Shown one piece after another: positions 47,414-59,428 of a stretch of 64,000 nucleotides of DNA. Both the position numbers and the translations under genes were made by a program. A model generated the notes under the pieces. That model did not search any database, was not told where the DNA came from, and saw only the letters and a list, made by a program, of their open reading frames with translations. Each line of letters starts with the position of its first letter. Positions within the stretch are counted from its first letter, which is position 1. Source of the stretch: Edaphochlamys debaryana. Its lineage: Eukaryota; Chlorophyta; Chlorophyceae; Chlamydomonadales. Where the stretch lies: the NCBI GenBank assembly GCA_016858145.1, contig JAEHOE010000124.1, positions 186,001 to 250,000 on the forward strand, written 5' to 3'.

Positions 47414-49512
47414 ATGATCGCGACTCGGTTTACGCCGGCAATGCTGGCGGTCGCAGCCCTCGCGCTGCTGATGGCTGCCCCGACCCCCGCCGCGGCCGGT
47501 CGCGCGCTGCTGGACGCATCCTGCAGCGCGCTGACGGAGCAGGATCTTGCGGCGTACAACGCAGCTAAGAACACGTTCTTCGACTTTGACTGCTATGAGA
47601 CTCGTGAGTTTTGCCGGGGTTACGCGTAACTTGGCCGCCCCACGCACTCGGTCCTCTATCTCCACGCACCGTGCTCGCGGTTACACCCTCCAGCGAGTTG
47701 CCCAGGCACCCCCGCTTACCCCCGCTTACCCCCTCTCCCTCTTGCAGAGGGCACCTCCAAGGCGTCCTGCGCTGGCATGTCCGGCGGCCTGTGCATTGAC
47801 CGGTCCGGCACCTCTTGCTGGTACCCTGCCCGCCCCTGCAAGCCCTCTGACGACGAGGTGCTCGCCCTCTTCAACGACTGGAACGCCGCCCTGGCCACCG
47901 GTGACCCCGAGAAGGTTGCGGACATGTACGCCCCCTCCGCCGTGCTGCTGCCCACCGTGTCTAACAAGGTGGAGATGGGGGAGGGAGGGCTTGCAAGGGT
48001 CTGCTGTGTCTGCATCACCCCTCGGCCCCACTCGCCGTGGCTTAGCCTGTCCCCCCGCCCTCTTACACCCCCCTGCGCCCCACAGTACCGCGAGACCCGT
48101 GAGGAGATCATCGATTACTTTGTGGACTTCCTGAAGAAGGGCCCCCAGGGTGTGATCGACCAGTACGAGGTCAGTGGAAGGGCAAGGGGTTGGGGTCTGC
48201 GCAGGTTTGCTTCTGTCCTTCTCGTATGCTCTCTAGCCCTCGCCCTCGCCCTCGCCCTCGCTACCTCCCACCTCCACACCTCGTCACCCCTGCTCCGGCC
48301 TCCCTCGCCCGCCCCCAGATCCGCCACCTGGCTGAGGGTGTGGTCCAGGACCTGGGTATCTACACCTTCACCTTCAAGGTGCGTTGCTGGAGGGAGGGAG
48401 CTGGTGCGGGCCTGGGCGCTCAGCCCCCTTGCCGCACGCATGCTGACTCTCAGAGCCTGCTCCGCCCTTGCGCCCCCCCTGTGCCCTCCCTCCTCCCCCC
48501 CAGGACTACTCGAGCGTCCAGGCCCGCTACTCGTACACGTACGTCCGCCAGGCCAACGGCCAGTGGCTTATCGTCGAGCACCACTCCTCGGCCATGCCTG
48601 AGGACATCAAGAAGCCGGTGGGTGGCGGGCGGGCGGGAAGGGCGCGGTCTGAGGCATGGGTTTAAATTGCGATGCCCGCCTGTCTGGCCCCTAGTTTGCC
48701 CATGCTGCTAAGCCCACGCCCCCTCCAGCCCTTCCTGCCCTGACGCCCCCGCCGCCCGCTCCTCCGTCCTCCCGCCCCCAGGTCCTGGCTCTGTTCGATG
48801 CCTGGAACGCCGCTCTGGCCACCGGTGACCCCAAGGCCGTGGCCGCCCTCTACTCGCCCACCGCCGTGCTGCTGCCCACCGTCTCGGACAAGGTCCGCAA
48901 CACGCCTGCGGAGATCGAGGACTACTTCGTCACCTTCCTCAAGAAGAACCCCCAGGTGAGCCCCAGGTGCTTAGGAGGAGGGTGCTGTGGATGAGATGGC
49001 CTGGCGTGCCGCACGCTTGGATGACTGGACTGTGTGCTGGTGCTGAACCGGGTCCTGTCCGCATGGCTGAACCCTTCCAACGCTCCCTCGCCCACAGGGT
49101 GTGATTGACATGGTGGAGAGCGACACCCCCAACATCCGCTTCCTCGCCACCAACGTCGCCATCAACTCTGGCACCTACGTGTTCACCCTGACGAAGGCGG
49201 ACGGCTCGGGCACTGAGAAGGTGGGCACGAGTGCGGCGAGCAGGGGACGGGCCCCGACTTTGGTGGCCATGCAGCCAGCTAGCTTGGGAGGTGGGGCATG
49301 CGGGGACAGGCGCCAATCCGGATGATGCTTCGGATGATGCTTAGGCGCGCGTCCGTCGTCTCACCAGCCCCCCCATCCCTCCCCGCCCCTCACTTCCCAA
49401 TTCTCAGATCCGCGCTCGCTACACCTATGTCTACAAGAAGAACCGTGACGGCAAGTGGCTGATTGAGGAGCACCACTCCTCGGCCATGCCCGAGAACCCC
49501 AAGGTCGAGTAA
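47414..49512 (+). CDS. Secreted two-domain iota-class carbonic anhydrase-like protein, copy 1
   Basis: Eight exons (47414-47603, 47748-47968, 48086-48169, 48319-48378, 48504-48617, 48782-48955, 49098-49220, 49408-49512) give 356 residues. A signal peptide (about 1-28, ending APTPAAA) leads to a Cys-rich linker with six Cys (about 34-94). Two homologous CaMKII-association/SnoaL-like domains follow: 98-223 (VLALFNDWNAALATGDPEKV to WLIVEHHSSAMPED) and 224-356 (VLALFDAWNAALATGDPKAV to WLIEEHHSSAMPEN). The HHSS motif (211-214 and 344-347) and the repeated domain are what I know from iota-class carbonic anhydrases such as diatom LCIP63, which interconvert CO2 and bicarbonate. If so, it may act outside the plasma membrane in inorganic carbon uptake. 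A noncatalytic SnoaL-like role remains possible. Confidence 0.75.
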
Positions 49513-50114
49513 GGGGCTTACTGATGAGCGCGCTCTGTGAAGAATGAATGATCGAAGAGCTGGGAGGATGACTAGTGCAGATGCGGAGTTGACCGGAGTT
49601 GACCGTAGCAGCAGCACAGGTTAGATCCTGCTGAGCAGGTGGCAACAATATCTGGGCATGTGCTTTGCCCAGAGCACCTTGATAAGCCATAACCGACCAT
49701 ACGTCTCCTGATAAGCTTGGCTTCGGTCCTCGAGCACTGTGAAGAATGTGTCATGAAGAGAGACACGGGAGAACTTGTCGATGCCCTGATGAATGAGTTT
49801 GGTGGTTTAGGGTAAATCATTTGCTTACCCTGAAGAGGGGCAGAGAGTGGGGGGCGTTGTAGAGCGGGCACGTGATGGACGAGAGCAGGTGATGCCAGAG
49901 AGGAGAGACAAGGGGACTGATGGACAGATACGAGTTGAGTTGTGGCTTGGTTGGCGGTGACTTGACATTCCTTTGAACAAGGCTTCTAAGTGTCCATGAC
50001 GAGCGCTAGAGTGACAGCGCAGCTGCAAGCTTGCCGAAATAACGGTTTGATTACTGATCCATGTGGACTTAGAGCTGTGGGATGCTCGGGTCCTTGACCG
50101 GGAAGAGGGATGCA

Positions 50115-50119
50115 TGTAA
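50115..50119 (+). terminator. TGTAA poly(A) signal, copy 1
   Basis: TGTAA about 600 bases after the stop of copy 1; the same signal sits at 58680-58684 after copy 2. I did not find it in the diverged downstream region of copy 3. Confidence 0.4.
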
Positions 50120-50991
50120 GGACGCGTCGCCGCGGATGATTGAAGTAAAGCCACAACGAGCCATTTCATTCCTCGTGCTCTAGCCCCCTTCAGGCGTACG
50201 TATCCGTCATCTGGCATCCAGTAGAAACTACCGTAGTCAGCAGGTCCCCCGCCATCCCCAGCCCTGTTTGTCTGAAAGATGCAGCCTGTGGGAGGCCCGT
50301 TGTTCCCTCGCCCCGAGTGAGCATGATCCACGCCCTTAGCAGCCGCCGGGTGTTTACACGGCTATCACCTGGGCCCGCAGCTTGGCGGCTGGGGCCCTGC
50401 GAGTGCCGGAATTTCTTTCCTTACGGCTAATAGGGTCCAGCCCTCCCAGCACTGCTTTCCCGCATCAACCCAACGGGCATCCGGTGTGCTGGGGCTACGC
50501 CCAGGGTTGCCGGTACATACGTATCAGTCCCCGTACTAATACAGATACGTATTAATACGGTTACGGCCTCTCGCTGCCGTAATGATACGGCATGCCGGGC
50601 GGGGGACCGGGCGGGCAGCCGGGCGGGGGCCGGCGGAGGGGGGGTGGGGGTAACGTGGGTCCGCTCGTGTGGGCCGGCGGGGAAGGGCTCGAGAACAAAT
50701 CGCACCGAGACCCTGCCTGCTGCGCACCGCCCGCAGCTATGCACGCGCATGCTGCAAGGGCCAGGAAGCCGAGGACGGAGGGCTGGAGAACAACCGCACC
50801 AGTCCACATTACCCTGCGCTCAAGGATAAGGCGGCTGCGTGGGCTGCCGTACGCTGCCGGACAGCACGCACACAATACTCCGGACAGCACGCAGACAATA
50901 CACCGCAATACACCTCTCCCCGCCGTACTTTCGCAGGGGGGGGCCGTATTGCGGGGCCGTGGTCGCCCCCGTTGGTGTAAGTGCAGTCAAG

Positions 50992-51044
50992 GGGGTTGGA
51001 AGACATCAACGAAGCGAAGCGCTTGGTTGTGGCGTAGGGCGTGT
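50992..51044 (+). repeat. Dispersed 53-bp repeat, copy in unit 1
   Basis: Identical in sequence to 59660-59712 and, inverted with a single difference, to 17282-17334. Confidence 0.7.
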
Positions 51045-51120
51045 GGAGTCAAGGGGGTCCGCTTGTGTGCGGACAAGGCTGCGCCCTGCGTGCCTGCGCC
51101 CGAACCCGGGCACCCGCCCG

Positions 51121-51306
51121 TGTGCGCTCGAAGCGCCAGCCCCTGGATAGCCTTGGAAGGACAGGAATAGTAGTGACTGGAGTGTGCAGTGGGCTGCCCG
51201 GGTCTTGCAACCCGCCGGCAGCAGGTTAGGTTATGTGCCCGGGGCGAGCTTTCATACCCCGAGGGCCTTAGACGATGTGAGCGAGGCGGGGCGCAGCCCC
51301 TTTGGT
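51121..51306 (+). repeat. 186-bp direct repeat, left copy
   Basis: Identical by eye to 52321-52506, exactly 1,200 bases away. It starts TGTGCGCTCGAAGCG and ends GCAGCCCCTTTGGT. The pair could be the terminal repeats of a miniature LTR-type (TRIM) element, although the ends lack the usual TG...CA. Confidence 0.7.
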
Positions 51307-51770
51307 GAGCCCTGCTGAGGGCGTGGCGACGGGTCCGCTTCCGGGGCCCGTGCGCCGGCGGCAGCGTCCGCCTGCTGACCCGCTTCAGGGTCAGTGCTCC
51401 GCCTGGGCCCGCGCCCCAAGTCCTTTCCTTCCCCCCTTTCCACAACAAGGACTTGGACGCGTGTCTGGGTCAGGAGCCGAGCACAGCGTCAGAGGAGAGA
51501 CGCAACCGGAGAGCCCTGCCGAGGGCGTGGCGACGAGTCCGCTTCCGGGGCCCGTGCGCCGGCGGCAGCGTCCGCCTGCTGACCCGCTTCAGGGTCAGTG
51601 CTCCGCCTGGGCCCGCGCCCCAAGCCCTTTCCTTCCCCCCTTTCCACAACAAGGACTTGGACGCGTGTCTGGGTCAGGAGCCGAGCACAGCGTCAGAGGA
51701 GAGACGCAACCGGAGAGCCCTGCCGAGGGCGTGGCGACGGGTCCGCTTCCAGGGCCCGTGCGCCGACAGC
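51307..51770. repeat. 204-bp tandem repeat
   Basis: Two full units (51307-51510, 51511-51714) and a partial third that begins GAGCCCTGCCGAGGGCGTGG. It lies between the two 186-bp direct repeats. Confidence 0.8.
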
Positions 51771-51959
51771 GGCGTTGGAGCCGCGCAAAGACAAGGGGCG
51801 GGCACGCGGGCCCTTCAAGGCCGGCGCCCGAAGCAGAGCAGCCCAACAGTGAGAGACCGGCGGTCGTGGCAATACCACATTGCTTCCGCCTCCCGTGGCA
51901 GCTTGGGCGCCGTGCTACCAGCCCGCGACCCCAAGACTATCAGCTACCTGCCTAGGGCC

Positions 51960-52150
51960 TCATCAAGTCCCGGAGCCTGTGCGTTTGTCAACGCGGGGGC
52001 ACCCAGACTTCCGCCGAAGCACCCAACGGCACTCACACGAGCGGTCACGTCACCACCGACCCTCGTCACGTCATCAAGTCCCGGAGCCTGTGCGTTTATC
52101 AACGCGGGGGCACCCAGACTACCGCCGAAACACCCGACGGCCCCACAAGG
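51960..52150. repeat. 111-bp tandem repeat (about 1.7 copies)
   Basis: The word CATCAAGTCCCGGAGCCTGT occurs at 51961 and 52072, each followed by matching sequence for about 70 bases with a few changes. Confidence 0.7.
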
Positions 52151-52320
52151 CCGCCAAATGTCTGGCGGCTGCACCGCCCTTACACCATATCGACGACTGT
52201 GAGAGATGGGGCTCAACGCTTTTAGGCGGCAGCTCTGACCAAGACCCGGTGTACCAAAACCACGGCAACGCTGGGGGACGTGGACGCCACCCCTTCTTCA
52301 CGCGGGGCAAGAGTGACAGC

Positions 52321-52506
52321 TGTGCGCTCGAAGCGCCAGCCCCTGGATAGCCTTGGAAGGACAGGAATAGTAGTGACTGGAGTGTGCAGTGGGCTGCCCG
52401 GGTCTTGCAACCCGCCGGCAGCAGGTTAGGTTATGTGCCCGGGGCGAGCTTTCATACCCCGAGGGCCTTAGACGATGTGAGCGAGGCGGGGCGCAGCCCC
52501 TTTGGT
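52321..52506 (+). repeat. 186-bp direct repeat, right copy
   Basis: Matches 51121-51306 along its whole length. The flanks differ (GTGACAGC before, TATGACAGG after). Confidence 0.7.
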
Positions 52507-52689
52507 TATGACAGGCAGGCACCCGGTACCCAAAGCACAGAGGCACGCCCTCGGAGCATGGAGCAAACCGCAATCAGCAAGGCATAAGGAGCAAGCAAAT
52601 AGGAGTAAGGAAGCAAGCAGGGCATAAGACCCCAGGCAACGGAACACGAAAGGATTCAAGATGGGCACCGCAAGCCCCTGACAGACATG

Positions 52690-53185
52690 GGCACAGACCC
52701 ACTATATGCGCACGATGGGCGGGCTATATCCCTTACCCAGTCGTTAAGTCGCCATACTCTTCCGTTTCTATAAGCAGGACCGTGGGCAGAACCGACCCCG
52801 GCCGATTGACACCGACTCTGTACATATGCGCACGATGGGCGGGCTATATCCCTTACCCAGTCGTGAAGTTGCCATACTCTTCCGTTTCCCTAAGCAGGAC
52901 CGTGGGCAGAACCGACCCCGGCCGAATGACACCGACTTTGTACATATGCGCACGATGGGCGGGCAATATCCCTAACCCAGTCTATAAGACGCTTGGCACG
53001 TTTGTGACTCTGTGGTTAAAGAATGGTCGTGGGCAACGACAGGCCCGGCCGATTGACTCTGTACATATGCGCACGATGGGCGGGCAATATCCCTTACCCA
53101 GTCGATAAGACGCTTGACTCGTTTACAATTCTTTGAGTTAGGAAATGGCCTCGGGCAGAACCGACCCTGGCCGATTGACAGACCA
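52690..53185. repeat. 120-bp satellite, four copies
   Basis: ATGCGCACGATGGGCGGGC recurs at 52706, 52826, 52946 and 53067, a period of 120-121 bases. The first two units are almost identical; the last two share the start and the CCGATTGAC end but diverge in the middle. Confidence 0.85.
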
Positions 53186-53189
53186 TATC

Positions 53190-54881
53190 GCTCCGCGCCC
53201 CCGCTCCTTCCCGCTTTGTGGGTACCTCAGGCATCAGTAAAGACCTCCAATAGCTTTCGTAACATGAACGCCAGACATGATAGGTTGAGTTGGGCTCGCT
53301 GAGCCGTCGCGATGGAAGACGAGCAGTCGGCCTGGGCCTTGGTTCGTGAAAGGCCGGGCCGTGGGTAGCTGACGAAGATACGCATACGAACAAGATCGGG
53401 CCTGACCTTACCTTCCTGGCAGGTGCCGGTAGCTAGGCCTGAGCGTGGCCTGAGCCCTAGGCCTTGTCGTGTTTGTACGGCGCTCCCCATGCCGCAGTGT
53501 CTTAAGGGAGTGACCGGGCTCTGTTTCAGTATCGACCGGTCACCGGCACTTACTACCAATGCAACAACAGTAATACATACAAAGCTCTTCTGAGCCCTCT
53601 GCTCTCTCTGCTCCCTGCGACTGACCGCACACGTTAGCAAGACAGCAACCAGCAACCTGCCCGTCCACCGGCCCCCTCAGCCATCGACGCGTAGCAGCAA
53701 CCCGGCAGCCCTTTAGGCGCCGCCCCCTTCTCTCCCTTGCAGCCTGCCCGCGCAGCCAAGGTCAGAGTACCGTGAGACTCCAGCCTCGTCCACCGCCCAG
53801 CACCGCTGTAGTGTGGTGTGCGGTTAGCATCCCGACCTTAGGTTTGCCCGTGAAGTGCCCGGTCTAGGAGCAGCAGCCCACCCGTGGACACAGCCCACTA
53901 CGTAGTCACCTGGTAAGTGCCCACGAGCCCGACAGTAGGCCGTGTAGGGCAGCTGAGCCCGTGACATCTAGGGGTGTGAGCCTTACGGGGGCCCTCCTCA
54001 CCCAGCATCCTCAGTGGTAGCAGCCTCGTTCCTGGATCGCAACAGCAACCCCGCAGCCTGTGACTAGGAGCGTGTCAGACGTGCGCCAAGCGGTCTCCGT
54101 CCCCCAGCTTCAGTGCCGTAAGCTAGTCGATCACCCTCGTCCGCCAGCCGTCCCAGCCTCCACCCGTCTCAAGGGAGGAGCCTGTCAGGGGTCCCCAGAG
54201 CACAGGGGCGTCGTGTGTGTGTGCTTGACCCGCCTTGCGCAGGCCCCAGGGTCGCCACACCCGTCTCCCGCCAGTGTCGCGTCCCCCAGGAGGAGTAACA
54301 GCCGGAGGGTACCAGCCCGTCCGGGAAACGTATCGCTGCCCGTGTCCCTGCCAGTCGGCCAGCCCCCACTCGCAGGTACCCAGCCACCCCACCAACAGCA
54401 TACCAGCCCACGTACCCAACCAGCCCAGACCGCAGCCCCACACCTGCACGTGTACGGCTGCTACCTCCTCCAGCCCGAACGGCTCCCTCTGAGTATACCC
54501 ATATCTATCGGGGTCCGGTGTTGAGTGAGACAGCAGCCGGGGTCGGCCCGTCTAGCCGCACCAGCCCAGCCGCAGCAGTCCTCCGTCCCCCAGGGTCCGT
54601 AGCCTGCTCGTATCCTGTGCGCGTGCCGCTTCCGGGGTGCCGACAGCCCTTCCCCTGGGCGTGTGTCTTAGAGCACCGCGCCGTCTGTACATATCCTACC
54701 GCCTAGAGACCACACCAGCGAAGCAGCAAGGGTAACAACAAGTCCAGGCGTCCTCATACGTCTGCTTGGAGGCCAGTCGCACAAGTCACGTCCCTGCCAC
54801 GGTTTGCTGCCCCCCTGTATCGCGCGAAAAAGTTGGGCTTACGCCTATAGGTGGTGGCTCCGCCTTTTGGAGTGACACCCG
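53190..54881. other. Unassigned part of the insertion
   Basis: About 1.7 kb without a recognised gene or clear internal repeat. The plus strand is rich in CAGCC and CAGCAGC words. It ends at the border with unit 2. Confidence 0.4.
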
Positions 54882-55997
54882 CCCCCGACCCCGCCCGCCT
54901 CCGCACCCAATCCATTTTTGTTGCTCTCGCACCGGGCAAGACGCCGGCATCCTCAGCAGGAAGAGGAATCGGCATGCCGAGGACAGATCCTGACAGCGCC
55001 AGCGAGGTCAGGCCCGCCCTGCCTCGGACCATGCGCGTGCCCGTGCCTGCGTGCTAGCGTCCCCCAACCCGCCAGCCCCCGCACGCCACCCCATGCTGTT
55101 GCTCTCGTGTGACCCCTCCTCACGGCCCTGGCGCAATGAGCGGGTATGACGCGTGCAACCGTTCGCGGCCGGGGCCTCGCGCGCAAAAGCGGCTGCGATG
55201 AAACTTGCTCGGCTGCGTCGGACGACTAGGCCATCTGTGGGGACCGCGCTACGTGAGACGAGGACGCCCGCCCGAGCCTGCCCGAGCCCGCCTGTGTAAA
55301 GCACCATGGAAGTCGTTACCCGTAACATTCCTGACGTAGGAGGACGTCGCGGGTGTGAGAAAGTGCGCCGCGGCCCCGAGGTGCGTGCGCGCTCGCGCTC
55401 ATTCCAAGCGTAATGTAATCGCATAGCTTTACGGGCGTGCGCTCAGCCGGCTGGAAGTGCTGTTGGTGACTTGCGGACGCGTGACGTGGGAGGCGTCGGA
55501 GGCTCCCTCAAAATATCGGTCGCCCAAGCTCGTGTTTTCTCCCCACAAACTCGGGGAGCAATAGCGCGTTGGTTTGCGTGTTGCTTGCGAGGCGGGCTTG
55601 CTGCACGCCCAGGGACTGACTCATTTGGGCGTCCGACATTCGGTTTCTGCAGCGGGCGGCGTGCCGTACCGGGGAACACGCTCAAAGCCGGCAGCATTCC
55701 AGTACCATGCACTGTAGTTGCACCTGTGACACCGCACCGCCACATCCACAGTAGAGCACAGGTGAGCGTGTTGCGTGGCCCCTCGGCCCCGATGCATCTC
55801 TGGGAGCTCTGCCCTTGTCGACGCGATCGGCCATTGCCACACACCGCTGTCCTGCGAGCGTCATCTCTTGACGACGGCCGTGGTCGGCGGTCAAGCGGGC
55901 GCGACTTCGTGCACAGCCCATGCTCCAATCGCGCTGCTTGCATATGCCAGCAATCGACACGGCCACCCCTCGCTTTTGCTCTGTAGGCGTATACAAG

Positions 55998-58090
55998 ATG
56001 ATCGCGACTCGGTTTACGCCGGCAATGCTGGCGGTCGCAGCCCTCGCGCTGCTGATGGCTGCCCCGACCCCCGCCGCGGCCGGTCGCGCGCTGCTGGACG
56101 CATCCTGCAGCGCGCTGACGGAGCAGGATCTTGCGGCGTACAACGCAGCTAAGAACACGTTCTTCGACTTTGACTGCTATGAGACTCGTGAGTTTTGCCG
56201 GGGTTACGCGTAACTTGGCCGCCCCACGCACTCGGTCCTCTATCTCCACGCACCGTGCTCGCGGTTACACCCTCCAGCGAGTTGCCCAGGCACCCCCGCT
56301 TACCCCCGCTTACCCCCTCTCCCTCTTGCAGAGGGCACCTCCAAGGCGTCCTGCGCTGGCATGTCCGGCGGCCTGTGCATTGACCGGTCCGGCACCTCTT
56401 GCTGGTACCCTGCCCGCCCCTGCAAGCCCTCTGACGACGAGGTGCTCGCCCTCTTCAACGACTGGAACGCCGCCCTGGCCACCGGTGACCCCGAGAAGGT
56501 TGCGGACATGTACGCCCCCTCCGCCGTGCTGCTGCCCACCGTGTCTAACAAGGTGGAGATGGGGGAGGGAGGGCTTGCAAGGGTCTGCTGTGTCTGCATC
56601 ACCCCTCGGCCCCACTCGCCGTGGCTTAGCCTGCCCCCCCCTCTTACACCCCCCTGCGCCCCACAGTACCGCGAGACCCGTGAGGAGATCATCGATTACT
56701 TTGTGGACTTCCTGAAGAAGGGCCCCCAGGGTGTGATCGACCAGTACGAGGTGAGTGGAAGGGCAAGGGGTTTGGGTCTGCCCATGTTAGCTTCTGTCCT
56801 GTTCGTATGCTCTCTAGCCCTCGCCCTCGCCCTCGCCCTCGCTACCTCCCACCTCCACACCTCGTCACCCCTGCTCCGGCCTCCCTCGCCCGCCCCCAGA
56901 TCCGCCACCTGGCTGAGGGTGTGGTCCAGGACCTGGGTATCTACACCTTCACCTTCAAGGTGCGTTGCTGGAGGGAGGGAGCTGGTGCGGGCCTGGGCGC
57001 TCAGCCCCCTTGCCGCACGCATGCTGACTCTCGCCTGCTCCGCCCTTGCGCGCCCCCTGTGCCCTCCCTCCTCCCCCCCAGGACTACTCGAGCGTCCAGG
57101 CCCGCTACTCGTACACGTACGTCCGCCAGGCCAACGGCCAGTGGCTCATCGTCGAGCACCACTCCTCGGCCATGCCTGAGGACATCAAGAAGCCGGTGGG
57201 TGGCGGACGGGCGGGAAGGGCGGGGTCTGAGGCATGGGTTTGTATTGCGATGCACTCCTGTCTGGCCCCTAGTTTGCCCATGCTGCTAAGCCCACGCCCC
57301 CTCCAGCCCTTCCTGCTCTGACGCCCCCGCCGCCCGCTCCTCCGTCCTCCCGCCCCCAGGTCCTGGCTCTGTTCGATGCCTGGAACGCCGCTCTGGCCAC
57401 CGGTGACCCCAAGGCCGTGGCCGCCCTCTACTCGCCCACCGCCGTGCTGCTGCCCACCGTCTCGGACAAGGTCCGCAACACGCCTGCGGAGATCGAGGAC
57501 TACTTCGTCACCTTCCTCAAGAAGAACCCCCAGGTGAGCCCCAGGTGCTTAGGAGGAGGGTGCTGTGGATGAGATGGCCTGGCGTGCCGCACGCTTGGAT
57601 GACTGGACTGTGTGCTGGTGCTGAACCGGGTCCTGTCCGCATGGCTGAACCCTTTCTACGCTCCCTTCCCCACAGGGTGTGATTGACATGGTGGAGAGCG
57701 ACACCCCCAACATCCGCTTCCTCGCCACCAACGTCGCCATCAACTCTGGCACCTACGTGTTCACCCTGACGAAGGCCGACGGCTCGGGCACTGAGAAGGT
57801 GGGCACGAGTGCGGCGAGCAGGGGACGGGCCCCAACTTTCGTGGCCATGCAGCCAGCTAGCTTGGGAGGTGGGGCATGCGGGGACAGGCGCCAATCCGGA
57901 TGATGCTTCGGAAGATGCTTAGGCGCGCGTCCGTCGTCTCACCAGCCCCCCCATCCCTCCCCGCCCCTCACTTCCCTATTCACAGATCCGCGCTCGCTAC
58001 ACCTATGTCTACAAGAAGAACCGTGACGGCAAGTGGCTGATTGAGGAGCACCACTCCTCGGCCATGCCCGAGAACCCCAAGGTCGAGTAA
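55998..58090 (+). CDS. Secreted two-domain iota-class carbonic anhydrase-like protein, copy 2
   Basis: Exons 55998-56187, 56332-56552, 56667-56750, 56900-56959, 57082-57195, 57360-57533, 57676-57798 and 57986-58090 give 356 residues. I see no amino acid difference from copy 1 in the segments compared; changes lie in introns (for example a shorter second intron) and at silent positions (CTT to CTC before the first HHSS). Signal peptide, six-Cys linker and both HHSS-bearing domains are intact. Splice sites and the upstream kilobase are the same as in copy 1, so regulation is probably shared. It was not possible to tell which copy is ancestral. Confidence 0.75.
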
Positions 58091-59325
58091 GGGGCTTACT
58101 GATGAGCGCGCTCTGTGAAGAATGAATGATCGAAGAGCTGGGAGGATGACTAGTGCAGATGCGGAGTTGACCGTAGCAGCAGCACCGGTCAGATCCTGCT
58201 GAGCAGGTGGCAGCAATATCTGGGCATGTGCTTTGCCCAGAGCACCTTGATAAGCCATAACCGACCATACGTCTCCTGATAAGCTTGGCTTCGGTCCTCG
58301 AGCACTGTGAAGAATGTGTCATGAAGAGAGACACGGGAGAACTTGTCGATGCCCTGATGAATGAGTTTGGTTTAGGGTAAATCATTTGCTTATCCTGAAG
58401 ACGGGCAGAGAGTGGGGGGCATTGTAGAGCGGGCACGTGATGGACGAGAGCAGGTGATGCCAGAGAGGAGAGACAAGGGGACTGATGGACAGATACGAGT
58501 TGAGTTGTGGCTTGGTTGGCGGTGACTTGACATTCCTTTGAACAAGGCTTCTAAGTGTCCATGACGAGCGCTAGAGTGACAGCGCAGCTGCAAGCTTGCC
58601 GAAATAACGGTTTGATTACTGATCCATGTGGACTTAGAGCTGTGGGATGCTCGGGTCCTTGACCGGGAAGAGGGATGCATGTAAGGACGCGTCGCCGCGG
58701 ATGATTGAAGTAAAGCCACAACGAGCCATTTCATTCCTCGTGCTCTAGCCCCCTTCAGGCGTACGTATCCGTCATCTGGCATCCAGTAGAAACTACCGTA
58801 GTCAGCAGGTCCCCCGCCATCCCCAGCCCTGTTTGTCTGAAAGATGCAGCCTGTGGGAGGCCCGTTGTTCCCTCGCCCCGAGTGAGCATGATCCACGCCC
58901 TTAGCAGCCGCCGGGTGTTTACACGGCTATCACCTGGGCCCGCAGCTTGGCGGCTGGGGCCCTGCGAGTGCCGGAATTTCTTTCCTTACGGCTAATAGGG
59001 TCCAGCCCTCCCAGCACTGCTTTCCCGCATCAACCCAACGGGCATCCGGTGTGCTGGGGCTACGCCCAGGGTTGCCGGTACATATGTATCAGTCCCCGTA
59101 CTAATACAGATACGTATTAATACGATTACGGCCTCTCGCTGCCGTAATGATACGGCATGCCGGGCGGGGGACCGGGCGGGCAGCCGGGCGGGGGCCGGCG
59201 GAGGGGGGGTGGGGGTAACGTGGGTCCGCTCGTGTGGGCCGGCGGGGAAGGGCTCGAGAACAAATCGCACCGAGACCCTGCCTGCTGCGCACCGCCCGCA
59301 GCTATGCACGCGCATGCTGCAAGGG

Positions 59326-59428
59326 CCAGGATGCGATGGTTACAGCAGGAACCGCCTCCAGAAGGGGAGGGGTTGAGCGAGAGCGCCACCTACTGGGTGT
59401 GCCACCTGCACACCGACACCCACGACAC
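59326..59428. mobile_element. 103-bp insertion in unit 2 flanked by CCAGGA
   Basis: Unit 1 reads GGGCCAGGAAGCCGAGG at this place. Unit 2 has 103 extra bases with CCAGGA at both edges (59326-59331 and 59429-59434), as a small insertion with a 6-bp target duplication would leave. No terminal inverted repeat is evident. Confidence 0.6.

Larger units (their letters stand above)
46345..51120 (+). repeat. Segmental duplication unit 1
   Basis: This 4.8-kb block is nearly identical to 54930-59788 and, up to about 63160, to 59838 onward. It contains about 1.07 kb upstream of the iota-CA-like gene, the gene, and 1.6 kb downstream, ending with the dispersed 53-bp repeat (50992-51044) and a G-rich stretch (50590-50660). 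Open frames on the opposite strand are copied with the block and need not be genes. Confidence 0.85.
51121..54881. mobile_element. 3.76-kb repeat-rich insertion between duplication units 1 and 2
   Basis: Unit 1 ends ...GGGCACCCGCCCG and unit 2 begins CCCCCGACCCCG.... At the unit 2/3 junction these two ends meet directly (59788/59789), so this junction is an empty site. The extra segment starts exactly at the left 186-bp direct repeat and ends ...GTGACACCCG; the shared CCCG could be a 4-bp target duplication. It contains the repeats listed separately plus about 1.7 kb (53190-54881) without recognised genes. No transposase or reverse transcriptase is visible, so it is either non-autonomous, composite, or the product of recombination. 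Confidence 0.55.

Noticed and set aside
46859..47665. 268-codon open frame on the minus strand, repeated in all three units (also 55443-56249 and 60343-61146)
   Set aside because: It overlaps the promoter, exon 1 and intron 1 of the iota-CA-like gene on the other strand, has arginine-rich shadow composition and no family similarity; its conservation is explained by the recent duplication.
49825..50331. 168-codon minus-strand frame downstream of copy 1 (also 58390-58896)
   Set aside because: It begins with GTG rather than ATG, overlaps the presumed 3' UTR, and has no recognisable motif; kept by duplication only.
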